Source of the DNA: Prolixibacter sp. NT017 | GTDB lineage: Bacteria > Bacteroidota > Bacteroidia > Bacteroidales > Prolixibacteraceae | NCBI RefSeq assembly: GCF_009617875.1 | Contig: NZ_BLAV01000001.1 | Span: 496,001-560,000 of the forward strand | Reading direction: 5' to 3' | Length of the DNA: 64,000 nt | In this document: positions 56,780 through 64,000 of the stretch, piece by piece | Numbering within the stretch: the stretch's first letter is position 1 | How the letters are laid out: each line of letters begins with the position of its first letter | The notes under the pieces: model-generated | The model's input: the letters and a program-made list of their open reading frames with translations, nothing else | What the model was told of the DNA's origin: nothing | The model's database searches: none | Position numbers and translations under genes: made by a program

Positions 56780-56958
56780 GGGATAACCATTTTGTGCATA
56801 TTACTACAAATCTAAGCTATTATCCATCAAAATGCTACGTTCTGACGATATATCTCATACTATGCTTTTTCATTAGTCTATTGATTGCCGCTGTTTAGTG
56901 TTGTAAATTTAATAGGTTCGTTAACAGTGTAATACGAACTAAAACGAGGAGGCGATAT

Positions 56959-57528
56959 ATGTCGAAACTGGTTGAGCATTTTAAAAAAGGCACATTCGAA
57001 GAACAATACTGGATACCGGCACATAACGAACGAAGAGAGTCATCTCTCTTCCGTAAGAACAAAAAACTGATACGTGATGAATGCGGAGCACCCTGTTGGG
57101 TATGTGGGAAAAAAGAAGACCGCGAAGTTCATCATGTTTTTGAATGGGCATTTTGGAATGCGCTTTCACCCCAAAAAGTAACCAATATTCTTAACGCAAT
57201 AGAATTTTACGACGAAGACTACATCGCTTCCGTCGACAATCCTGAAAAACTACACCAGTATTTGACAGAACTTTCGAAAACCAAAAAATTTCTTGACACT
57301 CCCGATGATGCGCGTAACCTGGTGGTTCTGTGCCGGGAGCACCACCGGTTGAAATATACCGGCATCCATACCATCTCGTTCCCACTGTGGCTGGCTATTG
57401 CAGCTGTTCCTTCCGAAGGAGGAATCCTGACCCGCGAACAAATCACAACCGCAGTAGCCCGCGTTTCGAAAATTGACGAAGAGCTGGCATCGTATGCCGC
57501 GAACAATTACACACCTCACCGGCTGTAA
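56959..57528 (+). CDS. HNH-type nuclease-like protein
   Basis: The 189-residue protein has a CWVCGKKEDREVHHVFEWAF motif near residue 44 and NLVVLCREHHRLKYTGIHTI near 115. This gives two Cys pairs and the His-His plus His residues of an HNH fold (C-x2-C ... HH ... C-x2-H). A preceding AGGAGG at 56945 serves as ribosome binding site, which is unusually strong for Bacteroidota. It is divergent from the integrase. Its substrate is unknown. Confidence 0.78.
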   Translation: MSKLVEHFKKGTFEEQYWIPAHNERRESSLFRKNKKLIRDECGAPCWVCGKKEDREVHHVFEWAFWNALSPQKVTNILNAIEFYDEDYIASVDNPEKLHQYLTELSKTKKFLDTPDDARNLVVLCREHHRLKYTGIHTISFPLWLAIAAVPSEGGILTREQITTAVARVSKIDEELASYAANNYTPHRL

Positions 57529-57609
57529 AGTCTGCAGGTTTTGTCTTAGGTGCTTTGCTTCCGGAAGGTTGATAAGGGAATGTTTAACCAAAAGAAAGGA
57601 GTATGGATC

Positions 57610-57914
57610 ATGCGTATCATGATGATTGTCCGAATGCCGCATTCAAAGTTCAATGCTGCAGTCCGAGACGGAAGCGTTGAGTCGAAAATGAAAACCATCC
57701 TGGACGAAACTAAACCGGAAGCAGCTTATTTTACTGAATTGGAAGGTTTGCGGGCTGTCGTTATTCAGGCTAACCTGGAAAAAGCTTCACGGTTCCTGCG
57801 CTGGCAGAGCCCTGGTTCCTGGCATTTGAAGCCAAAGTGGAGTTTCATGTGGTGATGAGCCCCGAAGAATTGGGACAGGCTCGTTTGGATAAGATAGGTT
57901 CTCGTTGGGCTTAG
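57610..57914 (+). pseudogene. YCII-related protein gene, frameshifted
   Basis: ATG 57610 opens MRIMMIVRMPHSKFNAAVRD and continues to ANLEKASR. A one-base shift near 57788-57793 then continues as VPALAEPWFLAFEAKVEFHV and ends with KIGSRWA at 57914. The joined text matches small YCII-like dimeric alpha/beta-barrel proteins of about 100 residues. Without the shift the frame ends at 57855. The gene is either broken or carries a base-call error. Confidence 0.78.
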
Positions 57915-57991
57915 AAGCGTACTGGTCTATGTCCGAATATATACGCGATAAGAGAATTTTTATTTCAACAAATAACCAAAATAGATACACT

Positions 57992-58756
57992 ATGAAAAAA
58001 AGGACACTGCTAGTTGGTTTAATGGTCGTTGTTATGTTCGGCCTTACAGCAAATGGTCTGTTTGCCCAATCGAAGAATTTGGCTAAGGTATATTATGTCA
58101 AGGTAAAAGACGGTGAAAGTGGAGCCTTTCAAAATGCCTTGAAGCAACACGCTCAATGGCGAATGGACAATGGCGATCCCTGGAACTGGAATATTTACCA
58201 GGTGGTAAACGGCAAGAACATGGGGGATTTCATTATTCGCTCAGGTGGTCATAGCTGGGCCGATTTCGACAACTACGAGGATTTTAATGCTAAGGGATCC
58301 GCTGAGTTTGTAAAGAATGTAAGCCCGTACATAGCCAAAATTACGAGCGAAATATCAGCCAATGATACGACGCTTGTGAACTGGTATCCAAATAACGACG
58401 AGGTGAATCTTATTCAGGTATATGCCTATAAGCTGAATCCCGGGCATGGAATGGATTTCTATAATGCCATTAAAGCGTATGGTGACGCGATTAAAAAGGA
58501 GGGGAGAAAGGACTATTATGGTGTCATCTGGAATGTTAACGGAGGTTCAGCATTGGTCGTTGATCTCGTTTTTCCCTATAAAAATTGGGCAGAAATGGAA
58601 GGACCGAAAGAGAAGTGGAGAGATTTTACCAAGCGTGTGTTGGGTGAGGAAAAAGCCAAAATGGTGCATGACAAACTTGTGAATAGTTATTCAGATGTTT
58701 ATGGTTATGTGGTGCAATGGCGGAAAGATTTATCGGTGAAAGCAAAAGGTATGTAG
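57992..58756 (+). CDS. Secreted protein with two ABM-like (dimeric alpha/beta barrel) domains
   Basis: I start at 57992 (MKKRTLLVGLMVVVMFGLTA), which gives a normal signal peptide; the open frame extends upstream to 57905. The 254-residue product has two similar halves: KVYYVKVKDGESGAFQNALK with WNIYQVVNGKNMGDFIIRSG, and IQVYAYKLNPGHGMDFYNAI with YGVIWNVNGGSALVVDLVFP. This suggests a tandem pair of dimeric alpha/beta barrel domains. Function unknown. Confidence 0.82.
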   Translation: MKKRTLLVGLMVVVMFGLTANGLFAQSKNLAKVYYVKVKDGESGAFQNALKQHAQWRMDNGDPWNWNIYQVVNGKNMGDFIIRSGGHSWADFDNYEDFNAKGSAEFVKNVSPYIAKITSEISANDTTLVNWYPNNDEVNLIQVYAYKLNPGHGMDFYNAIKAYGDAIKKEGRKDYYGVIWNVNGGSALVVDLVFPYKNWAEMEGPKEKWRDFTKRVLGEEKAKMVHDKLVNSYSDVYGYVVQWRKDLSVKAKGM

Positions 58757-58797
58757 AAAATAGAATTTCAGGACTCAGATGTGTAATTGAATCGATG

Positions 58798-58833
58798 AAA
58801 ACAGGGCAGTGCTTTTATGTGCTGCCCTGTTTT
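58798..58833. terminator. Bidirectional terminator
   Basis: A perfect 12-bp stem (AAAACAGGGCAG with CTGCCCTGTTTT) lies between the convergent genes ending at 58756 and 58838. Confidence 0.88.
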
Positions 58834-58837
58834 ATTT

Positions 58838-59554
58838 TTATACAAACATTTCTTCAAAGAAGTCAGCCATGGCTTTCCAGGCTCTTTTGCTTGATGTGGG
58901 TTGATAAAATAATCCTCTTTCGGGCGCGTTGGCTTTTGGATTGGTAAAGGCGTGGCCGGTATGTCCAAAGGCGTGCATCTGCCAGTCGGCCTTTCTTTCG
59001 GTCATTTCATTGGCGAATTCTACAAACATTTCTGGTTTTGCCAGTGGATCGTCCCAGCCATGAAGCACAAGTATGGAAGCCTTTATTGGGTTTTCTTCCG
59101 GAAGGCCGGGCTTATCAAACATGCCGTGAAGGCTAACAACACCTTTTACATCGGCTCCTGAACGAGCCAGGTCGAGGGCACATTTCCCGCCGAAGCAAAA
59201 TCCAATAGCGCCTGTTTTATCTTCATCTACCTCCGGATGATCCCGCAGTGTTTTCAACGAAAGTTCCATGCGTTTCAGCAGCAAGGCGCGATCATTGTTG
59301 AACTCGGCCATTAGCTTAGCGGCTTCTTCCGGATTAGAAGCCCGGCGTCCTTTCCCGTAAATGTCGATAGCCATTCCAACGTAGCCCAGTTCGGCCAGTT
59401 CGACTGATTTTCCTGTTTCAAAATCAGATTGACCGCCGAAAGCATGGGCAATGAGAATGCCCGGTTTTTTCCCGTTAAGGGAATCGTCCCAACTGATTTT
59501 CCCTTCGAAGGTCTGGTCTGCATCGTGGTAAGTAATTGTTTCTGTCCGAATCAT
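58838..59554 (-). CDS. Dienelactone hydrolase family protein
   Basis: The 238-residue alpha/beta-hydrolase has ILIAHAFGGQSDFETGKSVE, the nucleophile elbow GAIGFCFGGKCA with Cys120, LVLHGWDDPLAKPEMF with the Asp, and FGHTGHAFTNP with the His. The Cys nucleophile identifies the dienelactone hydrolase family. No signal peptide, so it is cytosolic. The natural substrate is not known. Confidence 0.92.
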   Translation of the reverse strand: MIRTETITYHDADQTFEGKISWDDSLNGKKPGILIAHAFGGQSDFETGKSVELAELGYVGMAIDIYGKGRRASNPEEAAKLMAEFNNDRALLLKRMELSLKTLRDHPEVDEDKTGAIGFCFGGKCALDLARSGADVKGVVSLHGMFDKPGLPEENPIKASILVLHGWDDPLAKPEMFVEFANEMTERKADWQMHAFGHTGHAFTNPKANAPERGLFYQPTSSKRAWKAMADFFEEMFV

Positions 59555-59641
59555 AATAACTTCGTTTTATCAGGAGTAATCTTTCCTCATAACGAGCAGT
59601 TGGCAAGCTAAGTTTCGGTGAGAGCGTTAAAGAGTATAAAA

Positions 59642-59673
59642 AAAGCCAGCGAAAGTGAATTCACTGGCCTTTG
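59642..59673 (-). terminator. Terminator of the 59720 gene
   Basis: On the (-) strand GCCAG...CTGGC forms a hairpin, with an inner AGTGAATTCACT palindrome, followed by seven T residues. Confidence 0.75.
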
Positions 59674-59719
59674 CCCCTAAATAGGGTATCGTCATAGGTA
59701 GGTAGTTGGTTTCGAATGG

Positions 59720-60619
59720 TTATTCTGTCAGTTGTTCCAGCATATCTTTGATGTTGCCCGGGGTCGACATGATTTTGGTGAAGATTCCCATGGTCAGGTC
59801 GGGGAATGAGAGCGCAATCCGGTACCGGCCGTGCAACATCAACACCTGGTTGCCGTCCACCAGCACTTCGTATGGCAGAAAAGCGGTATGCTTTGGTTGG
59901 CTAATGTCGATGGTCGGGAGGAAATCGCTTTCGCCGTCTTCTCCCGAAAGGGCAAATCCGTACAGGGTTAAATCCTTGCCGGGAATGGCCACTTTGTACA
60001 CCTCTTTTACATTCGGCACGCCTTTATCGACTGATGAGTTGACTTTATTCAACGCTGTTTGGTAATTATCAAATTCACCCAGTTCTACCGTGTCGTCAAA
60101 GCGGGGCATCCCGATCATGTAGTGGTACTTGTGCAGGTCTTTTATCGACAATCCTTTTTCCGAGCCGAATGGTTTTCCCACGAAAGTGCCGGTCGCTTTC
60201 ATGGCGCTTTCCAGGTGAGCTGTTAATGCGGCATAATCGGACGCTACTTTATTGTAATCATCGCGGAAGTATGCGTTTCCCCAATATTCCGGATTGGTAT
60301 AAGTGACCAGCGTCTTGCCGTCTTCTTTCGTAATGGCTACGCGTAGTGTGGAAGCAAAGCCGGTGAGGCCGCCAACGGTTTCCACCGCTTTTTGCAACTC
60401 CGGCGATGTAACAACGAGCAGCCAGCGGTTGGCATCGGCAGCCGGTTCGTATTGTCCCACAACCTGAATGCCGTTTTGTTCCAGGTTCGTTGCCACTCTT
60501 CCTTTGAGGTCAGCCACGCTTTCGGCTGATTCAACCCCGAGGATGTAAGGTTTCAGATTTTGGGCTACGGCCAACTGGAAGGACAAGAAAGTCAGCAGGA
60601 TAATTCCCGTAATTCTCAT
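59720..60619 (-). CDS. Secreted protein of unknown function (DUF302-like parts)
   Basis: The 299-residue protein has a signal peptide (MRITGIILLTFLSFQLAVAQ). The text GRVATNLEQNGIQVVGQYEP and LQKAVETVGGLTGFASTLRV, then VTYTNPEYWGNAYFRDDY, recalls DUF302-type small-molecule binding folds, without certainty. The protein stands alone on the (-) strand. Confidence 0.75.
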   Translation of the reverse strand: MRITGIILLTFLSFQLAVAQNLKPYILGVESAESVADLKGRVATNLEQNGIQVVGQYEPAADANRWLLVVTSPELQKAVETVGGLTGFASTLRVAITKEDGKTLVTYTNPEYWGNAYFRDDYNKVASDYAALTAHLESAMKATGTFVGKPFGSEKGLSIKDLHKYHYMIGMPRFDDTVELGEFDNYQTALNKVNSSVDKGVPNVKEVYKVAIPGKDLTLYGFALSGEDGESDFLPTIDISQPKHTAFLPYEVLVDGNQVLMLHGRYRIALSFPDLTMGIFTKIMSTPGNIKDMLEQLTE

Positions 60620-60851
60620 GATAGGTTTGATTTAAAGGTTATGATTTAGTTATCCATGTAAAAATATATTTAACCTTTTAAATAGTTATGTGATTTCATC
60701 ATTACCCGCATGTGTTTGATAGCATAAGGTTATGGAAGAGTAGTAGAGTAGGAGTCCAACGCAGAATTTTTGCCCGTAGGGCATTAAGTATTGTAGGACG
60801 AAGCTGGTAAGGGGATTTGTTACTCCGGAGGAGTTACACAAAGAAAGAGTG

Positions 60852-61439
60852 TTATTCCTTTCGAAAATTGGCGGTGTAATTTCGTTTGTTACCGTGAATT
60901 TTGTCTAACGTGAATCCGGCATTTTCACAGAGTGCTTTAATTTCGGTGGTGCTCATTTTGTCCGGGTCGCCCGCAAGTTCCGAGATGGAGAGGATGCCTC
61001 CCTTTTTCAGTATCCTGAGGAACTCTTTGAGGTAAGCTTCCTGGTTTTCGACTTCACCAATAACAGTGACCAGGAAGATGCGATCGAAATATTCGTCGGG
61101 GAAAGGGAAAGTCTGGCCGTTGCAAAGCGAATACGATACGTTGGTAAGGCCCCGTTTGTCGACGCGCTTTTTGGCATAATCGAGCATTTCCTGCTGAATG
61201 TCGGCCAGTACCAGTTCGCCGTCGGGAATGGCTTTTGCCACTTTCACGCTAAAATAGCCCGGTCCGGGACCTACTTCCAGTACTTTGGACGATGGATTCA
61301 GTTCGAGTCGTTTGATGAGCTGCCTGGGCGAGAGAAACATATTCCGCAAGGGAATGAGCAGGGTAAAAGCCATTTCGTGGGGAAACACGCCTTTGCCGGC
61401 CAGCCTGCCGCCGATGTCCTTTTTCTCTCGTTTGCTCAT
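60852..61439 (-). CDS. Class I SAM-dependent methyltransferase
   Basis: The 195-residue protein has motif I KVLEVGPGPGYFSVKVAKA near residue 52, the acidic strand end ELVLADIQQEML, and DEYFDRIFLVTVIGEVENQE. It belongs to the Methyltransf_11/31 group. It is soluble and the substrate is unknown. Its sequence differs from the cassette methyltransferase at 23207. Confidence 0.9.
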   Translation of the reverse strand: MSKREKKDIGGRLAGKGVFPHEMAFTLLIPLRNMFLSPRQLIKRLELNPSSKVLEVGPGPGYFSVKVAKAIPDGELVLADIQQEMLDYAKKRVDKRGLTNVSYSLCNGQTFPFPDEYFDRIFLVTVIGEVENQEAYLKEFLRILKKGGILSISELAGDPDKMSTTEIKALCENAGFTLDKIHGNKRNYTANFRKE

Positions 61440-61553
61440 GGCCTGAATATTCCGAAGTTTCAGGGGCGAAAGTTACAAAATTTTGTACGCAACAATTAAA
61501 TGTTGCACAAAGAGAGATTTCTGAAAAAAGGGAAATGAAGAGATGTGCAATGC

Positions 61554-61919
61554 TTATCTTTTCACGAAGGTGAGAAGTTCAGTAGGAAAGCCAAAACAAT
61601 GTTTACTGGCGAAATCGATGGTGAGTCGGCTACCGCTAATGGTGTATTTGTGTTTGGTGGGGGGTACCGCAATGAAAGATTCTCCAACGTACTGAATTTC
61701 TATTGAATCTTTTTCGAGTTGGTAACGATAGGGTTCGTGGATATTTTTGTTCGATTTGTAGAAAGTATCTTCATCCGTGAAATCGAGAATGTCTTCTGTG
61801 CTGGTCGATACCCACACACCCAGAATTTGTTTCTCCGGGGGGAGGTCATCGTTTTTTTTGCACCCCGGTTGTGCAGCGATGAATAAAAGTAATCCGAGCA
61901 GGATGGTTCTTCCAGTCAT
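61554..61919 (-). CDS. Small lipoprotein, lipocalin-like
   Basis: The 121-residue protein has a lipobox leader (LLLFIAAQPGCKKND) and short beta strands (ILGVWVSTSTEDILDFTDED; YQLEKDSIEIQYVG; HKYTISGSRLTIDF) as in lipocalin-like Bacteroidota proteins. Its start codon is about 120 bp from tandem array 3, which lies upstream of it. Confidence 0.75.
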   Translation of the reverse strand: MTGRTILLGLLLFIAAQPGCKKNDDLPPEKQILGVWVSTSTEDILDFTDEDTFYKSNKNIHEPYRYQLEKDSIEIQYVGESFIAVPPTKHKYTISGSRLTIDFASKHCFGFPTELLTFVKR

Positions 61920-62040
61920 GGCGTTTCGTTTAGGTACCGGTAAGATGCGGGGATGAATGATTTCGTTGCGTGTATTTCTTGTGCCTGTTTTTCAGCGATT
62001 TTTGTGAAATCCTTTGGGTGATTAAAAGTTGGAGTAAACC

Positions 62041-62203
62041 AGATCGGGACTTCATTGAAAGAAGGTCCGGACTTTTTTTAAAAAAGACCGGACCTGATTG
62101 AAAGGAGATCGGTACCTTCTTCAAAAAAGATCCGGACCTTGTCGTGAAAAGATCCGGACTTTCTTGAAATTAGATCGGGACCTTGTTTTATTAAAGTCCC
62201 GAG
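62041..62203. repeat. Tandem array 3: seven 22-bp units plus a partial
   Basis: Units start at 62041, 62063, about 62085, 62106, 62128, 62150 and 62172, with a partial at 62194. Each has a conserved near-palindromic core (AGRTCCGGACYT and close variants) and about 10 variable, A/T-rich bases. The 22-bp period is about two helical turns. The array lies between the HU-related gene (its 3' side) and the small lipoprotein gene (its 5' side), both on (-). The 311-bp gap holds no gene. Confidence 0.92.
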
Positions 62204-62230
62204 GATAACCAATCAATTAACCTTTATATG

Positions 62231-62623
62231 CTATTCGGCGTGGTTGAGTTTGACGAATTCCGCGGCATTCAGTTCTTTACGGAACAGCTTTCCGGGGCGG
62301 AAAGCTACTTTAGCGCCTTCAATTAAACTACTGTTAAAATCCTCTTCGGTTTCGGCAGCCTGACTTTTGGCTATCAGGTTCATGGTGCCAAAATCACCCA
62401 GGTCGACAGTATAGCCGTCGGTTAGGGTTGTGGGAACAATTTGCAGGAAACCTTCGATAACCGATAATACATCCATTTCGTTGAGGGAAGAGCGGTCGGC
62501 AATTTGCTTGGCAATGTAGCGGTTGTTTCTGCGTCCTTTGCTGTTGATCGACGCATAATACTTGGGATCTGCGGTAATATTACCCGGATTTTTCCGCGGT
62601 ATCACCTTGTAATTGATACTCAT
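62231..62623 (-). CDS. HU-related DNA-binding protein (longer Bacteroidota type)
   Basis: The 130-residue protein begins with MSINYKVIPRKNPG, has an HU-like helical part (RYIAKQIADRSSLNEMDVLS, VIEGFLQIVPTTLTDGYTVD) and the strand text LGDFGTMNLIAKSQ and KVAFRPGKLFRKELN. It is longer than classical HU (about 90) and fits the HU-related group (TIGR01201) of Bacteroidota. It should bind DNA. Tandem array 3 lies 27 bp past its stop codon. Confidence 0.88.
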   Translation of the reverse strand: MSINYKVIPRKNPGNITADPKYYASINSKGRRNNRYIAKQIADRSSLNEMDVLSVIEGFLQIVPTTLTDGYTVDLGDFGTMNLIAKSQAAETEEDFNSSLIEGAKVAFRPGKLFRKELNAAEFVKLNHAE

Positions 62624-62791
62624 TTGGTTAAAAATTTAAGTTAGTAAAATAGGAGTCTATCCTGGTATTTGTCTCTTCAAGTTAGCATAATAACTATTTA
62701 GAGTCAATTTAAATTTTTAATGGTATGGATATTATGATTGAGTGAATAATGGACGAAGAGGTTTTATGGTCATTAATCGTTTTTTAGCTTT

Positions 62792-63268
62792 TCAAGGTGT
62801 CACCCGGATATACCTGATGGATGACTGGCCAGGATCAGCGCTGCCTGTCCCAAGTCCAAATGTATTATTGTCAATAAATTTCACTTCGTAGTCTTGTGTG
62901 GTATCCAGCCCGTATAGTGAAAACAATTGACTGGCGATTTTCTTTTCGGTCAGAACAAACTCAAAATTGGATGAGCGACCGATGCCGGTTACCCATGTAT
63001 CTCCCACGTTGACAAACAAGTCGACATATTTGTTGTCATTTAGTTCTACAACTTTGCCCACGAAATTGCCGTTCTTATCCTCGGTGATTTTTATTTTAAT
63101 TCCGTCAAACATGGTTCTCCCCTTGAGTTGCCACGTTCCCTTAAAATTGTCGATTGGGGTTTTATGAAGAAGATTTGAATCGCAACTAAAGAACAGAAAG
63201 CTAACGAGAATAATCGTGACAGCTTTCAAAACTATCGTTTGAGGCTTTTGTTTGAACATGAGCAACAA
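62792..63268 (-). CDS. Lipoprotein of unknown function
   Basis: The 158-residue product has a lipobox leader (VSFLFFSCDSN), and a compact beta domain starting GTWQLKGRTMFDGIKIKITE and including GNFVGKVVELNDNKYVDLFV. It looks like a small lipocalin-type or DUF2147-like fold, which I cannot confirm. Single gene on (-). Confidence 0.75.
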   Translation of the reverse strand: MLLMFKQKPQTIVLKAVTIILVSFLFFSCDSNLLHKTPIDNFKGTWQLKGRTMFDGIKIKITEDKNGNFVGKVVELNDNKYVDLFVNVGDTWVTGIGRSSNFEFVLTEKKIASQLFSLYGLDTTQDYEVKFIDNNTFGLGTGSADPGQSSIRYIRVTP

Positions 63269-63356
63269 AGTATCAAGAGTGAAAAATCAAATTTGCTTTC
63301 CCAATTTATGAAAAATTAGGTTTGGGGTACTTGAACCGGGAAAATGTTTATGGGGG

Positions 63357-64000
63357 CTATTGTTTTCCGGAGCGAATCCCCATTTCCCGGTACACCGGTA
63401 AGATGCCTTCCCGGATTTTGGGAAGTTGGCGGGCAAACAGGAGGGCGCCCAGAACAACAGCCACACCGCCAATCGTTAACGTCAGCGGGGCACCGACGGC
63501 TTTCGCGACGGCTCCGGCAAACAAACTTCCGAAAGGCGCAGTGCCCATAAAAGCCATCGCATAAAAACTCATCACGCGGCCACGCTTGCTGTCGTCGACC
63601 ACCGTTTGAATCACCGTGTTGCTGGAGGCCATCGTCAGCATCATTCCAAGGCCGGTAATGACCATCAGTGGCATCGACAACCAGAAAAACCGGGATTGCG
63701 AAAAGGCAATCAGTCCCAGTCCGAAAACGGCAGCTGCTGCCGGAATCAGTCGTTCCAGGCCAATCACATTCTTACGCGAAGCCAGGTACATGGCGCCTGT
63801 AATGGCTCCCAGCCCTGAAGCGCCCATCAGGAAACCAAAGGTATGTGAGTCGCCGTGAAGGACCTCTTTGGCAAATACCGGCATTAGTACATTGTAAGGC
63901 ATGCCCATCAGGCTGACCAATGCCAGCAGCAGAATGATGGATTTGATGGGCGCAAAGCCAAACGTGTAGTGATAACCTTCCTTCAGTTCCTCGATGATGC
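63357..64000 (-). CDS. MFS exporter, C-terminal part (start beyond the window)
   Basis: The frame is open to the right edge, giving about 214 residues with six membrane segments. Text such as MPYNVLMPVFAKEVLHGDSH, FGFLMGASGLGAITGAMYLA and VIQTVVDDSKRGRVMSFYAM fits the EntS/TetA-like MFS drug or metabolite exporters. The substrate is unknown. Confidence 0.85.
   Translation of the reverse strand, partial: IIEELKEGYHYTFGFAPIKSIILLLALVSLMGMPYNVLMPVFAKEVLHGDSHTFGFLMGASGLGAITGAMYLASRKNVIGLERLIPAAAAVFGLGLIAFSQSRFFWLSMPLMVITGLGMMLTMASSNTVIQTVVDDSKRGRVMSFYAMAFMGTAPFGSLFAGAVAKAVGAPLTLTIGGVAVVLGALLFARQLPKIREGILPVYREMGIRSGKQ

Noticed and set aside
56780..56958. attI site upstream of the integrase
   Set aside because: Only GTTCGTTAACAG near 56916 resembles a core and it does not fit GTTRRRY; no cassette boundary follows it.
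1..64000. tRNA or rRNA genes, transposases or prophage genes
   Set aside because: I looked for cloverleaf ends, conserved rRNA segments and transposase or phage structural motifs and found none that I could support by eye.

Overview
The window comes from a member of the Bacteroidota, most likely a marine or sediment-type Marinilabiliales (Prolixibacteraceae-like) organism. The main evidence is a SusC/SusD pair with a SusE-like lipoprotein, a type IX secretion (T9SS) C-terminal sorting domain, many glycoside hydrolases with signal peptides or lipoboxes (GH29, GH97, GH3, two GH30), a regulator of the DUF6377 type, a DUF6261 protein and an HU-related protein of the Bacteroidota-specific longer type. 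The order or family is inferred from the overall look of the proteins. No marker gene in the window fixes it.

Layout. 1-5.5 kb: an operon-like (+) run for fucosylated glycans (end of a zinc-type dehydrogenase, FucP-like fucose permease, GH29 alpha-L-fucosidase, GH97), closed by a strong terminator. 5.6-8.3 kb: a small secreted unknown and a type B carboxylesterase. 8.3-10.4 kb: an accessory island with direct duplications of flanking DNA, palindromic repeats, a 21-bp tandem array and a gene for an all-helical protein. 10.5-21.2 kb: housekeeping and general genes (endonuclease III, GH3, YncE/phosphoesterase fusion, ECF sigma factor with a membrane partner, Sua5/YwlC, MFS). 21.4-25.5 kb: AT-rich small genes, all on the (-) strand, separated by imperfect inverted repeats that look like integron attC sites; I read this as a gene-cassette array. 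26.1-27.5 kb: a 41-bp tandem array followed by a DUF6261 gene. 28.4-35.8 kb: a 2452-residue repeat-rich T9SS cargo protein. 36-40 kb: a GAF-LuxR regulator, an FMN reductase and an M3 peptidase. 40.4-52 kb: a polysaccharide utilization locus (DUF6377 regulator, SusC, SusD, SusE-like, two GH30) that fits a beta-glucan such as beta-1,6-glucan. 52.2-64 kb: DUF2202, an unknown, hemerythrin-like and DoxX genes, an integron-type integrase, an HNH protein, a frameshifted YCII-like gene, a dienelactone hydrolase, methyltransferase, lipoproteins, a third (22-bp) tandem array beside an HU-related gene, and the end of an MFS exporter.

Two things stand out. First, the window holds both an IntI-type integrase (55.8-56.8 kb) and an attC-like cassette array (22-25.5 kb), about 30 kb apart. 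The integrase has lost several residues normally needed for catalysis and has no cassettes next to it. Second, three short-period tandem arrays (21, 41 and 22 bp) each sit within about 150 bp of a small gene: two helical proteins (one DUF6261) and, for the third, an HU-related protein on one side and a small lipoprotein on the other. In two of the arrays each unit has a conserved part and a variable part. I know of no described function for this arrangement. It is the best candidate here for an undescribed array-plus-protein system.
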